Shown here: piece after piece, positions 42,606 to 51,331 of the stretch
Position numbering within the stretch: position 1 is the first letter of the stretch
How the letters are laid out: each line of letters starts with the position of its first letter
Source: Gammaproteobacteria bacterium UBA5109
GTDB taxonomy: Bacteria > Pseudomonadota > Gammaproteobacteria > Pseudomonadales > Pseudohongiellaceae
Assembly: GCA_002414385.1 (NCBI GenBank)
Contig: DHZH01000006.1
Location: forward strand, 372,001-436,000
Direction of reading: 5' to 3'
Length of the DNA stretch: 64,000 nt
Position numbers and translations under genes: made by a program
Notes under the pieces: generated by a model
Seen by the model: only the letters and a program-made list of their open reading frames with translations
Database searches by the model: none
What the model was told of the DNA's origin: nothing

Positions 42606-44528
42606 ATGAAACGAATCCTTGTAAAATCCCTTGTCTTAGCAAGCTGCCTGTCGTTTTCAGCGGCAGTCCTGTCACAGAATCAGGCCAGCATCAATTTTCG
42701 CGATGCCGACATCAATACCCTGGTGGAAAGTGTTGCAGAAATAACCGGCCGCTCATTCGTGATGGACCCGCGTGTACGGGGTAACGTGACCATCATTGCG
42801 CCCAACACCATTAATGCCGACATGCTGTACCAGGCCTTTTTATCGGCTCTGCAGGTGCACGGGTTTCAGGCAGTGGAGGACGGAGCTGTCGTGCGCATCG
42901 TGCCATTTAACCAGGCCTTTGGCGTTCTGGGTGGCGGGGATAATGAAATTGAAACGCGACTGATCAAGGTCGATTATGTTGATGCCCAGAGTCTGGCCCC
43001 GGTGATCAGACAGGTAATCAGCACCAATGCCAGGGTGCAGGCCTTTGCCGAAAGCAATTATCTGGTGGTCTCGGATATTCGCTCCAATGTGCAGGAAGTC
43101 ATCGCGATGATTGAGGAAATGGACCAGCCTTCGGAAGCTGAAATTGAAGTCATCACGCTGGAATACATTTCTGCCGGTGAAGCGGTGCATATTGTTTCTG
43201 AACTGCAGCAGATCCAGGAACAGGGTCTGCAGATTGTTGAAGATACCCTCAATAACCGGGTCATTATTTCCGGTCCTGCGCCTTTGCGAAATTCATTCCG
43301 GAATATGTTGCGTACGCTGGACGTGCCAACCGAGCGGGAGTCAGGTGTTGATGTTATTCACCTGAATTATGCCAAGGCAGTTAATCTGAAACCGATTCTA
43401 GATAGCATGATGCAGTCCAGTACATTTCTGTTGTCAGCCGGAGAAACCGACGAAGAAGGCAATGCGCAGTCTTCCTACCGGGTTGAAGTGGATGAATCCA
43501 ACAACTCGCTGATCATCGCTGCTTCGCCGAGTGTGGTGAGGGAATTGCGGCGCATTATTGATCAGCTGGATATTCTCAAACCACAGGTGTTGATAGAAGC
43601 AGTCATCGCAGAAGTTTCCCGGGATCAGGCGGAACGTCTGAGTGCCCAGGTCATTTATGCCGATCAACAGGCTGGCGGATACCTGACCCGTTTTGATAAT
43701 TTGCTGGCCACCATTATTGGTGTTGGCAGTGGCGATATAGATATTAATTCCGATGTTGCCAACGCGGCCATTGGTAATTTCCAGGGAGCTGCAATCGGAG
43801 GCGGTGATTTTGATGCTGCCGAGGGCAGAGGATTTGGACTGCTTATACAGGCACTGGAAACTGATACCAGTACCCGCGTGCTTTCCACCCCTTCCATTGT
43901 CACTCTGGATAATGAGGAAGGGTATATCTCGGTGGGCACCGAAGTGCCGTTTCTGACCGGCAGTTTCACCTCCACCAACAACAGTGCCACCAACCCTTTT
44001 CAGACCATTGAACGTAATACAGTAGGTATCGAACTTACGGTAACGCCCCAGGTCAGTGATAACAACCTGGTGCGTTTAACGATAGAGCAAAGCTCTTCCA
44101 GCCTGCTGGCCAGCCCGGCAGATCTTGGTACTGCCGATGTCGTAACCGCGGAGCGTCAGATTACTACCAACGTAATGGTCGAAGACCGGCAGTTTCTGAT
44201 TCTGGGAGGCCTGCGTGACGATCAGTACGATAATTCCGAATCCAGAGTCCCGATTCTGGGCAGTATGCCTTTGCTTGGGCCACTGTTTCGTTCCACCAAT
44301 AACGGAGATGACCAGGGAGTATTAATGGTTTTTATTCGCCCGACTATTATCAGGGACAGTGCCAGTGCCACCGAGATTTCCAATAGCCGTTTTGATTACC
44401 TGATTCGTCGTGATCTGAGTGTTGATGAAGAGGAAAGCACGCAATTCAGTGAAAGTATTGAAGAGATAAGAATGGATAGTCAAACTGGTCAGGAAGAGCA
44501 GGAAGACCAGGAAAACCAGAACGATTAG
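42606..44528 (+). CDS. gspD: T2SS secretin GspD
   Basis: A 640-residue outer-membrane secretin: signal peptide (LVKSLVLASCLSFSAAVLSQ), N0 (SINFRDADINTLVESVAEIT), N1-N3 domains to about residue 330, and the secretin domain with VLSTPSIVTLDNEEGYISVG, VPFLTGSF and the C-terminal gate/beta-barrel part GLRDDQYDNSESRVPILGSMPLLGPLF. No pilotin (GspS) gene is adjacent. It ends the operon before a strong terminator. Confidence 0.96.
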   Translation: MKRILVKSLVLASCLSFSAAVLSQNQASINFRDADINTLVESVAEITGRSFVMDPRVRGNVTIIAPNTINADMLYQAFLSALQVHGFQAVEDGAVVRIVPFNQAFGVLGGGDNEIETRLIKVDYVDAQSLAPVIRQVISTNARVQAFAESNYLVVSDIRSNVQEVIAMIEEMDQPSEAEIEVITLEYISAGEAVHIVSELQQIQEQGLQIVEDTLNNRVIISGPAPLRNSFRNMLRTLDVPTERESGVDVIHLNYAKAVNLKPILDSMMQSSTFLLSAGETDEEGNAQSSYRVEVDESNNSLIIAASPSVVRELRRIIDQLDILKPQVLIEAVIAEVSRDQAERLSAQVIYADQQAGGYLTRFDNLLATIIGVGSGDIDINSDVANAAIGNFQGAAIGGGDFDAAEGRGFGLLIQALETDTSTRVLSTPSIVTLDNEEGYISVGTEVPFLTGSFTSTNNSATNPFQTIERNTVGIELTVTPQVSDNNLVRLTIEQSSSSLLASPADLGTADVVTAERQITTNVMVEDRQFLILGGLRDDQYDNSESRVPILGSMPLLGPLFRSTNNGDDQGVLMVFIRPTIIRDSASATEISNSRFDYLIRRDLSVDEEESTQFSESIEEIRMDSQTGQEEQEDQENQND

Positions 44529-44554
44529 TTTCAGGCAGTTTTTTTCGGGCATAA

Positions 44555-44585
44555 AAAAACGCCACTCAATGAGTGGCGTTTTTAT
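44555..44585. terminator. Bidirectional intrinsic terminator
   Basis: AAAAACGCCACTC, loop AAT, GAGTGGCGTTTTT: a 13-base-pair stem with A and T runs. It ends the T2SS operon on the plus strand and the glnK-amtB unit on the minus strand. Confidence 0.95.
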
Positions 44586-44604
44586 TTTACAGCGTAAAGA
44601 GTGT

Positions 44605-45876
44605 TTAGCTCTGGCTACCGTAGTTAACAAACTCCGGATAAGCTTCAACACCACATTCTGACTGATCGACACCTTCGTCTTCCTCTTCAGCGGAGACTCG
44701 GATACCCATGATCATTTTCAGAATCACCCAGACAATCAGGCTGGTCACGAAGACCCAGACAAAGATGGTCAGCAGGCCAACTATCTGGCCGCTGACGCTT
44801 GCGCCACCGGTGAAACTGACAGCCATGACACCGAAGATACCGACCGTACCGTGCACAGAAATGGCACCGACAGGGTCGTCGATTTTCACTTTATCCATGA
44901 ATACGATGCTGAGTACGACCAGCAAACCGCCGATGAAACCGACGATGGTAGATAGCAGCGGGCTTGGCGAAGCGGGGTCAGCTGTAATAGCAACCAGACC
45001 GGCCAGCGCACCGTTAAGTACCATGGTCAGGTCGGCTTTGCCGAACATGATGCGCGAAAGCAGCAGCGCACCAATCAGGCCACCAGCCGCGGCAGCGTTA
45101 GTATTAAGGAACACGTTGGCAACTTCGTTAGCCACGTCAATGCCACCCAGTTTCAGGGTAGAACCGCCATTGAAACCGAACCAGCCCATCCACAGGATGA
45201 AAGTTCCCAAAGTTGCCAGCGGCATGTTGGCACCCGGTATCGGATGAACAGAACCATCGGCTTTGTATTTACCTTTACGTGGGCCAAGCAGCATTACACC
45301 AGCCAGGGCTGCAGCAGCACCTGCCATGTGTACGATGCCAGAACCGGCATAGTCACTGTAGTTCAGAGAGTAGAGACCGAAAACAGAGTCACCATTCCAG
45401 GTCCAGCTGCCTTCCATTGGGTAGATCAAGCCAGTCATGACAACTGCAAAAGCCAGGAAGGCCCACAGTTTCATGCGCTCAGCAACGGCACCGGAAACGA
45501 TAGACATTGCAGTGGCGACGAATACTACCTGGAAGAAAAAGTCGGATGCGCCAGAATATTCTCCCATATCGGCGAAGCCGGCTTCATTGGAAGCAGCCAG
45601 AATTGCAGCGCTGTCTACAGCGCCGGCGGTGCCTGCTAGGAAGATGCCGCCATCATACATAATCTGATAACCGCAGATCATGTACATGGTACAGGCAATG
45701 GCAAACAGTGCGACGTTCTTGGTTAGGATTTCGGTGGTGTTTTTGGAGCGCACCAGGCCTGCTTCCAGCATTGCAAAGCCGGCGGCCATCCACATCACCA
45801 GGGCTCCAGTAACCAGGAAATAAAACGTATCCATGGCATACTGAAGTTCGAAGATATAATTAAGATTACTTTCCAT
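44605..45876 (-). CDS. amtB: Ammonium transporter AmtB
   Basis: A 423-residue Amt/MEP/Rh channel with about eleven membrane helices and no signal peptide. The signatures FAMLEAGLVRSKN, SDYAGSGIVHMAGAAAALAG (conserved Asp and pore His) and GAISVHGTVGIFGVM (second pore His) are intact. The C-terminal tail, which GlnK plugs, is present. It lies 44 bases downstream of glnK, forming the classical glnK-amtB operon. Confidence 0.95.
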   Translation of the reverse strand: MESNLNYIFELQYAMDTFYFLVTGALVMWMAAGFAMLEAGLVRSKNTTEILTKNVALFAIACTMYMICGYQIMYDGGIFLAGTAGAVDSAAILAASNEAGFADMGEYSGASDFFFQVVFVATAMSIVSGAVAERMKLWAFLAFAVVMTGLIYPMEGSWTWNGDSVFGLYSLNYSDYAGSGIVHMAGAAAALAGVMLLGPRKGKYKADGSVHPIPGANMPLATLGTFILWMGWFGFNGGSTLKLGGIDVANEVANVFLNTNAAAAGGLIGALLLSRIMFGKADLTMVLNGALAGLVAITADPASPSPLLSTIVGFIGGLLVVLSIVFMDKVKIDDPVGAISVHGTVGIFGVMAVSFTGGASVSGQIVGLLTIFVWVFVTSLIVWVILKMIMGIRVSAEEEDEGVDQSECGVEAYPEFVNYGSQS

Positions 45877-45920
45877 ACTAAGCCCTCCTGAAAGCTTGGT
45901 ATTACAGTTGGTTCAAATGC

Positions 45921-46259
45921 TTAAATGGCTTCGTCGCCGGATTCACCGGTGCGAATTCGAATGGCCTGGGCAATATCAGAAACAAAGATTTTTCCATCGC
46001 CAATTTTGCCGGTATTGGCAGCCTTGGAAATGGTTTCAATGGTTTGATCCAGCGTACTGTCAGTAACTGCTACCTCAATTTTCAATTTCGGCAGAAAGTC
46101 CACAACATACTCTGCACCACGATATAGCTCGGTGTGCCCTTTTTGACGACCAAAGCCCTTTACTTCAGTGACTGTGATCCCCTGAACTCCTATTTCAGAG
46201 AGGGCTTCCCTGACGTCATCAAGCTTGAAAGGCTTGATAATCGCATTGATCATTTTCAT
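45921..46259 (-). CDS. glnK: Nitrogen regulatory PII protein GlnK
   Basis: A 112-residue PII trimer protein. The T-loop with the uridylylated Tyr51 (YRGAEYVVDFLPKLKIEVAV) and the B-loop TGKIGDGKIFV and C-loop RIRTGE are all standard. It blocks AmtB when nitrogen is plentiful. Upstream lies a sigma-54 promoter (46380-46365) and an NtrC site, so expression should rise under nitrogen limitation. Confidence 0.96.
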   Translation of the reverse strand: MKMINAIIKPFKLDDVREALSEIGVQGITVTEVKGFGRQKGHTELYRGAEYVVDFLPKLKIEVAVTDSTLDQTIETISKAANTGKIGDGKIFVSDIAQAIRIRTGESGDEAI

Positions 46260-46364
46260 TAGATTCTCCTACTCGTAGTTTTAGCAGCTGTGTCATCATC
46301 GATATCAAGGCTGCTGCGAAACAAAGTTTTATTAAAAAGCTCCTGGAAGCTGCGCCTATGAAGC

Positions 46365-46380
46365 AGCAATCCCCATGCCA
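46365..46380 (-). promoter_or_regulatory. Sigma-54 promoter of glnK-amtB
   Basis: Read on the minus strand, TGGCATGGGGATTGCT matches the -24/-12 consensus TGGCACRNNNNTTGCW at all but one defined position, with correct GG-N10-GC spacing. Transcription would begin near 46353, about 94 bases before glnK. Confidence 0.8.
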
Positions 46381-46453
46381 ACATTAAAAATCTATTTAAA
46401 TTCAGATGGATAGGATTATTTATGCTAAGGAGAAAGGCAAAGCGGAACATATT

Positions 46454-46470
46454 TGCACGCTTTTGGTGCA
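46454..46470. promoter_or_regulatory. NtrC-binding site (shared enhancer)
   Basis: TGCACGCTTTTGGTGCA is a near match to the dyad TGCACYANNNTGGTGCA, with only the two bases after the first half-site differing. It lies about 75 bases upstream of the glnK sigma-54 promoter and about 130 upstream of the candidate one for the second transporter. A half-site TTTTGGTGCA recurs at 46683-46692. Confidence 0.75.
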
Positions 46471-46600
46471 ATATTGATTAAGTCGCTGCCTGCTGCGGGA
46501 GATATTCAGTATTTATGAAGGCAGCTTGCTGGTAGTTGCCACTGAAGCCAATGCTCATCAGCACAGAGTTGGAGGAGTATTCAAGGCTTGTTTTTGCCTC

Positions 46601-46616
46601 TGGCAATACTTATGCT
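46601..46616 (+). promoter_or_regulatory. Candidate sigma-54 promoter of the second ammonium transporter
   Basis: TGGCAATACTTATGCT keeps GG-N10-GC spacing and the TGGCA and TGCT cores, but three consensus bases differ. It would give a leader of about 140 bases. The remainder of the 46260-46766 gap shows a GC-rich dyad near 46630-46645 and no gene. Confidence 0.5.
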
Positions 46617-46766
46617 CTATTTTGGTACGGGGCCATGTCCCGGCCCGTGGGATGTTAAAGAACATTAATAAAAATTACGCTCTTTTGGTGCATGGCAACC
46701 GCTATTCTGGTGACTGCAATTAAAAAGCGCTTCTGTCTAAATCAGGAAGTCATTAAGGGGATACAG

Positions 46767-48059
46767 ATGAGAAGGTTCATGAAAACGGGCTTATGGGCAC
46801 TGGCTATTGGATTGCTGCCGGCTACCGGACTGGCTCAGGAACTGGATGGAGCAGATACCGCCTGGATTATGACCTCCACGGCTCTGGTATTGTTTATGAC
46901 CATACCGGGCCTGTCCCTGTTTTACGGAGGACTGGTCAGGGTGCGCAATGTACTCTCGGTTCTCATGCAATGTTTTGCCATTACCTGTGTGGCTTCCATC
47001 GTCTGGCTGGTTTGTGGTTACAGCCTGGCCTTTGGCGAGGGCAACGCCTTTATTGGTGATCTGAGTAATGTCATGTTTGCCGGAATCCAGGAAGACACAG
47101 TATCCGGTTCAATTCCTGAATCGGTGTTTGCCCTGTTTCAGATGACTTTTGCCATTATTACCCCGGCGCTGATCTTTGGTGGTTTTGCCGAGCGGGTAAA
47201 ATTCGGCGCAGTGATGCTGTTCAGTATCCTCTGGTTATTACTGGTTTATGTGCCAATTACTCACTGGGTCTGGGGCGGAGGCTGGCTAGGTTCCATGGGA
47301 CTGCTGGATTTTGCCGGTGGTACGGTTGTGCATATCACCGCCGGCGTGGCAGCCCTGGTCTGTGCCATGCAGATCGGCAGTCGTAGCGGTTTTAACAAAA
47401 CACCAATGCCACCACATAACATGACCATGACAGTTACCGGGGCCGGAATGCTCTGGGTTGGCTGGTTTGGATTCAATGGCGGCAGTGCCCTGGCCGCCAA
47501 TGGTGACGCCGGCATGGCCATGCTGGTGACGCATATCTCGGCGGCAGCCGGTTCCATCTCCTGGATGATGATGGAAAAACTGAAATTCGGCAAACCCTCA
47601 GTTCTGGGTATTGTCACCGGGATGGTTGCCGGTCTGGGGACGATTACACCGGCATCCGGATTTGTCGGTCCCGGTGGTGCTCTGGTAATTGGCCTGGTGG
47701 CGGGGGCGGTCTGCTTCCTGGCGACTCAGTACATCAAACGCGTGCTGGAAATTGATGATTCACTGGATGTATTTCCGGTGCATGGCGTCGGCGGTATGCT
47801 GGGAACTTTCTTTGCCGGAATATTCGCTTCGGCCGGTCTTGGTGTTTTCAGCGGGCAGGGTTACAACGCCGGCATGACCATGGGATCCCAGATTGGGGTG
47901 CAGTTGATCGGGATTATCAGCACGGTGGTTTATACCGCCATACTGACTTTCATTATTGTTAAAGTTGTCACTGCCTTGACCGGATTCCGGGTTACTGAAG
48001 AGGATGAAACCTCCGGCCTTGATCTGGTGCTGCACGATGAGCGCGGTTACGACATCTAG
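46767..48059 (+). CDS. Second ammonium transporter, with signal peptide
   Basis: About 430 residues: a cleavable signal (FMKTGLWALAIGLLPATGLA) followed by eleven membrane helices. Conserved features are GLSLFYGGLVRVRNVLSVL, LLDFAGGTVVHITAGVAALV (Asp and first pore His) and LDVFPVHGVGGMLGTFFAG (second pore His). This is the E. coli AmtB branch, unlike the neighbour at 44605. ATG 46767 has AAGGGG upstream; an earlier ATG at 46692 lacks a site and gives an unrelated extension. It is divergent from glnK-amtB. Confidence 0.93.
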   Translation: MRRFMKTGLWALAIGLLPATGLAQELDGADTAWIMTSTALVLFMTIPGLSLFYGGLVRVRNVLSVLMQCFAITCVASIVWLVCGYSLAFGEGNAFIGDLSNVMFAGIQEDTVSGSIPESVFALFQMTFAIITPALIFGGFAERVKFGAVMLFSILWLLLVYVPITHWVWGGGWLGSMGLLDFAGGTVVHITAGVAALVCAMQIGSRSGFNKTPMPPHNMTMTVTGAGMLWVGWFGFNGGSALAANGDAGMAMLVTHISAAAGSISWMMMEKLKFGKPSVLGIVTGMVAGLGTITPASGFVGPGGALVIGLVAGAVCFLATQYIKRVLEIDDSLDVFPVHGVGGMLGTFFAGIFASAGLGVFSGQGYNAGMTMGSQIGVQLIGIISTVVYTAILTFIIVKVVTALTGFRVTEEDETSGLDLVLHDERGYDI

Positions 48060-48086
48060 CTGACAGTTTCCCTGTATTTGGTGCCT

Positions 48087-48112
48087 GGTCGGTGAGCAAT
48101 AGCTCACCGGCC
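48087..48112. terminator. Hairpin after the second transporter (possible terminator)
   Basis: GGTCGGTGAGC, loop AATA, GCTCACCGGCC: an 11-base-pair stem with one wobble. The T-run is poor, so termination may be partial. A second small dyad, ACCGAAGT-TTATAG-ACTTCGGT, follows at 48130-48151, before birA. Confidence 0.5.
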
Positions 48113-48207
48113 GCTTGCGTCTCTTTGTGACCGAAGTTTATAGACTTCGGTTTATAAAAGTATAAAGAAGTTTCGGTCTGGAGAACTTTTTCTCTACAAT
48201 CCCCTGC

Positions 48208-49212
48208 ATGCATTTCGAATTATTAAAGCTTCTCGCTGACGGTAAGTTTCACTCCGGCGAAGCACTGGCCAGTTCCCTGTCCGTGAGTCGCACAGCTATC
48301 TGGAAGCTGATTCCCCGAATCAGGGCGCTGGGGCTGGAACTGCACTCAGTCAAAGGCAAGGGCTATCGGCTGCAGGAAAAACTGAATCTGTTGGATGGCG
48401 CAGTGATTATGGCAAAAATGCCGGACAGGCAAAGGCGGCGTATTGCGGAAATCCAGGTGTTTCCCGAAATAGATTCCACCTCATCATACACCTATGAACT
48501 GGCGCAAAAGGGCAAGCTGAATCTGAAAGACAGCAAGGTGTTCGTGTGTTTTGCAGAACAGCAGAGCGCCGGTCGTGGTCGCCGGGGCAGAAGCTGGTCA
48601 AGCCCATTCGGTCATAACCTGTACTTAACGCTTGCCCGGGAATTTGCCACTGGAATCAGTGAACTTGAAGGGCTCAGCCTGGTCGTAGGACTGGCACTTG
48701 TACGCGCCTTGCAGGGGTTCGGTTTTACCGGGCTGGGGGTCAAATGGCCAAATGATATTCTCTGGCAGGGCAGAAAGCTGGCTGGCATTCTGATGGAAAT
48801 ATCCGGTGACCCGACTGGACTGACCCGGGTGATGATAGGCATGGGACTGAACGTCAAAACCAGACCGGCGGAAATGACAGCTGTTGATCAGCCCTGGGTG
48901 GACTTAAGTTCGATCAGGGCTGAACTGCCTGAGCGCAATCAGCTGGCGGCCGGGGTGCTGAATGAAATGCTGCTGGCGCTGGAAGTTTTTGAACAGGAAG
49001 GTTTTGCTGCGTTCAAGACAGAGTGGGATAATCACGACGCCTTGCGACACCAGGCAGTTGATTTGCGTTCCGGATCTGACAGATCCGCAGCGGAGCAGGG
49101 GATAGTACTTGGTGTTGATGATCATGGGGCCCTGTTACTGGAAACAGCGGCTGGTGTAAAAAGTTTTCATGGCGGCGAACTTTCACCCAGAGTAATCGAG
49201 ACTGAGCACTAG
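48208..49212 (+). CDS. birA: Biotin-protein ligase and biotin repressor BirA
   Basis: A 334-residue bifunctional protein: N-terminal winged helix (residues 1-60, HSGEALASSLSVSRTAIWKL), catalytic domain with the nucleotide loop GRGRRGRSWSSP and KWPNDILW, and a C-terminal SH3-like domain. It biotinylates carboxyl-carrier proteins and may repress biotin genes; none lie nearby. The stop is 4 bases before coaX, the Pseudomonas order. Confidence 0.93.
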   Translation: MHFELLKLLADGKFHSGEALASSLSVSRTAIWKLIPRIRALGLELHSVKGKGYRLQEKLNLLDGAVIMAKMPDRQRRRIAEIQVFPEIDSTSSYTYELAQKGKLNLKDSKVFVCFAEQQSAGRGRRGRSWSSPFGHNLYLTLAREFATGISELEGLSLVVGLALVRALQGFGFTGLGVKWPNDILWQGRKLAGILMEISGDPTGLTRVMIGMGLNVKTRPAEMTAVDQPWVDLSSIRAELPERNQLAAGVLNEMLLALEVFEQEGFAAFKTEWDNHDALRHQAVDLRSGSDRSAAEQGIVLGVDDHGALLLETAAGVKSFHGGELSPRVIETEH

Positions 49213-49215
49213 ATA

Positions 49216-49968
49216 ATGCTGATACTAGAGATAGATGCCGGCAATTCCCGTATCAAGTGGCGCATACTCGATACTGAAAGCAAGTCTGTAAAAGTGCTCG
49301 ACAGGGGTTTTGCTCCGGCAACTCAGCAGGATGATCTGCCACAGGAGTTCATGGATGCCCTGCTGAACTTCCAGCCGCTGAAGCTGGACCAGATCAGAGT
49401 TTCCAATGTCAGGGGCAATGCATTTGCCGATGCCCTGCAGACCTTTTGCCGGCAGGCCTTGGGACTGGATGTCGGTTTTGCCCGGGTAGTTGACAAGCTC
49501 AATGGTATTAACAGCTCCTATGCTGAACCCGGCGCGATGGGGGTGGACCGATGGCTGGCCATGCAGGGGGCATATGCCCGAAATCCGTCAGCATCCTGCA
49601 TTGTTGATTGCGGCAGCGCCATTACTGTTGATCTGCTGGATGCCAAGGGCAGGCATGAGGGTGGCTTTATCGTCCCGGGTCTGCAACTGATGCAGCAAAG
49701 TCTGCAAAGCGGAACAGCCAGCCTGCCCTATGAAAGTGTCGCTTCCTACAGGGATGAACCGGGAGTGAATACCCTAGAAGCAATTCAGCACGGAGCACTG
49801 AATATGGCACTTGGGCTGCTGGAACGGGTCAGACAGCGCTGGGCTGAAGACAAAACCTGGTATTTTTGTGGCGGGGATGCCGAACTGCTGGTTCCCCTGA
49901 TACGCTGGGAATATATCCTGGAACCGGACCTGGTGTTTGATGGTCTGGCAGTTGTCTGCGGAAACTGA
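49216..49968 (+). CDS. coaX: Type III pantothenate kinase
   Basis: A 250-residue ASKHA-fold kinase for the first step of coenzyme A synthesis. Motifs are LEIDAGNSRIKWRI (phosphate 1), GVDRWLAMQGAY, SCIVDCGSAITVDLL (phosphate 2) and GGFIVPGLQLMQQSL. Type III enzymes replace CoaA in Pseudomonas-like bacteria. Confidence 0.94.
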   Translation: MLILEIDAGNSRIKWRILDTESKSVKVLDRGFAPATQQDDLPQEFMDALLNFQPLKLDQIRVSNVRGNAFADALQTFCRQALGLDVGFARVVDKLNGINSSYAEPGAMGVDRWLAMQGAYARNPSASCIVDCGSAITVDLLDAKGRHEGGFIVPGLQLMQQSLQSGTASLPYESVASYRDEPGVNTLEAIQHGALNMALGLLERVRQRWAEDKTWYFCGGDAELLVPLIRWEYILEPDLVFDGLAVVCGN

Positions 49969-49986
49969 GACCATAAAGCTGAATTT

Positions 49987-50736
49987 ATGAGAAATTTTGC
50001 CATCTGTCTGCTCGTGCTGAACCTGGCTTACCTGGCCTGGAATCTGGAATTGATCCCCGGATCGCAGAGTCAGGAACAGGTGCTTATCCGCAATCCCAGT
50101 CAACAGGCTCCGCAAAGCCTGGTCTTGCTCAGCGAGCTGGATGAATTGCCAGCACCCAGGCAGGCACAGGATGCAGCCCCTGCCGAGTCCGGCGCTACAG
50201 AGCCTGCCACGGACAACAATACGGCACAGCTGAATTTGCAGACTGATATAAGTGGTGAAAATATTGCCTGTATGGCAGTTGGCAGCTTTGCCGACCTGAA
50301 TGAGGGTAATGAGCTGCTTGCCGCCCTGCTGGAACAGGGCTTTCAGGCCAATCTGCAGATGACTGAACAGACCGAGTCGGAATACCGTGTCTATATGCCA
50401 CCGTTTAACTCGGATGCCGCTGCCAGACAGACGCTGGTCAGCCTCCTGGAAAGTGGAATAGACAGTTTCATCATCAATGATGGGGACCTGGCACGGGGGA
50501 TATCACTCGGGGTATTTACCCAGGAAAATTCAGCCTACGGTTTGCAGGAAGAACTGGCCTCCCAGGGCTATGCCACCAGCATTCAGCAAATTATCCGCAG
50601 CAATACCGAATTCTGGGTCGTGATCAGGTCCTCCTCTGCTGAGGAACTGCAAGCCTTGTGGCTGACTTTACTGGAAGTTCGTAATAGCCTAAATCAATCA
50701 GAAAATCTCTGTGAAATCATTGCACCTGAAGTCTAA
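49987..50736 (+). CDS. Membrane-anchored SPOR-domain protein
   Basis: A 249-residue protein with an N-terminal membrane helix (about residues 3-20), a Gln/Ala/Pro-rich linker, and two SPOR-like repeats (about residues 93-155, CMAVGSFADLNEGNELLAAL; and about 160-235, ISLGVFTQENSAYGLQEEL). SPOR domains bind denuded glycan strands at division sites. It follows coaX by 18 bases, as in related genomes. Confidence 0.8.
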   Translation: MRNFAICLLVLNLAYLAWNLELIPGSQSQEQVLIRNPSQQAPQSLVLLSELDELPAPRQAQDAAPAESGATEPATDNNTAQLNLQTDISGENIACMAVGSFADLNEGNELLAALLEQGFQANLQMTEQTESEYRVYMPPFNSDAAARQTLVSLLESGIDSFIINDGDLARGISLGVFTQENSAYGLQEELASQGYATSIQQIIRSNTEFWVVIRSSSAEELQALWLTLLEVRNSLNQSENLCEIIAPEV

Positions 50737-50748
50737 TTCCCATAGAAT
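50720..50748 (+). promoter_or_regulatory. Sigma-70 promoter of the tRNA-Tyr / tuf region
   Basis: TTGCAC (50720-50725) and TAGAAT (50743-50748) with a 17-base spacer, followed by a GC-rich discriminator (GCCGCC). It overlaps the end of the SPOR gene and lies 50 bases before tRNA-Tyr. Confidence 0.75.
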
Positions 50749-50798
50749 GCCGCCTCTGTGCAAAAGAGAGCCAGAAAAACTCGTCTGATTTTCTTTGT

Positions 50799-50882
50799 GG
50801 AGGGGTTCCCGAGTGGTCAAAGGGATCAGACTGTAAATCTGACGCGTAAGCTTCGGTGGTTCAAATCCACCCCCCTCCACCA
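50799..50882 (+). tRNA. tRNA-Tyr (GTA)
   Basis: An 84-base class II tRNA with acceptor stem GGAGGGG/CCCCTCC, anticodon GTA in GACTGTAAATC, a long variable arm and encoded CCA. Confidence 0.96.
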
Positions 50883-50929
50883 GTCAGACCGGAGGAATCG
50901 GCGGGATTAGGACGCAGGTGGCAGGGCAG

Positions 50930-50987
50930 AAAACAGTGGACCAGGGATATAAGCCCTGAGGATTTAGTTCCTGGTCCTCTGTTTTTT
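50930..50987 (+). terminator. Strong hairpin with T-run between tRNA-Tyr and tRNA-Gly
   Basis: AAAACAGTGGACCAGG pairs with CCTGGTCCTCTGTTTT (one mismatch) around a 24-base internal part, and six Ts follow. It reads as an intrinsic terminator or attenuator inside what is usually one tRNA-tuf transcript. Confidence 0.75.
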
Positions 50988-51048
50988 GTTTAAAGAACCA
51001 AATGCCAGGCGATGCGAGGGTTGATTTGCGGGAAAGATTGCGGTTTTC

Positions 51049-51122
51049 GCGGGTATAGTTCAATGGTAGAACTCCAGCCTTCCAAGCTGATCATGCGGGT
51101 TCGATTCCCGCTACCCGCTCCA
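51049..51122 (+). tRNA. tRNA-Gly (TCC)
   Basis: A 74-base tRNA with acceptor stem GCGGGTA/TACCCGC, anticodon TCC in CCTTCCAAG and encoded CCA. It lies 53 bases before tRNA-Thr. Confidence 0.96.
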
Positions 51123-51175
51123 GAGTCGAGGGCAGGATTAAAGCAGTACAGGATGATGTGAGTAGCTCTTGAGAA

Positions 51176-51251
51176 GCTCGCATAGCTCAGGTGGTAGAGC
51201 GCATCATTGGTAATGATGAGGTCCCCAGTTCGACTCTGGGTGTGAGCACCA
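51176..51251 (+). tRNA. tRNA-Thr (GGT)
   Basis: A 76-base tRNA with anticodon GGT in ATTGGTAAT, T arm CCCAG/CTGGG and encoded CCA. It is followed 80 bases later by tuf. Confidence 0.96.
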
Positions 51252-51331
51252 TCTCTTTAATGCATAGAAACAATGATTACATAAAAAGTTATTTATAAAT
51301 AAGTTTTAAGAGTTAAGTCGGAGGCATTTCG

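Noticed and set aside
46526..46723. 65-codon plus-strand frame in the glnK/transporter gap
   Set aside because: It spans the sigma-54 promoter candidate, has no ribosome-binding site and no recognisable pattern.
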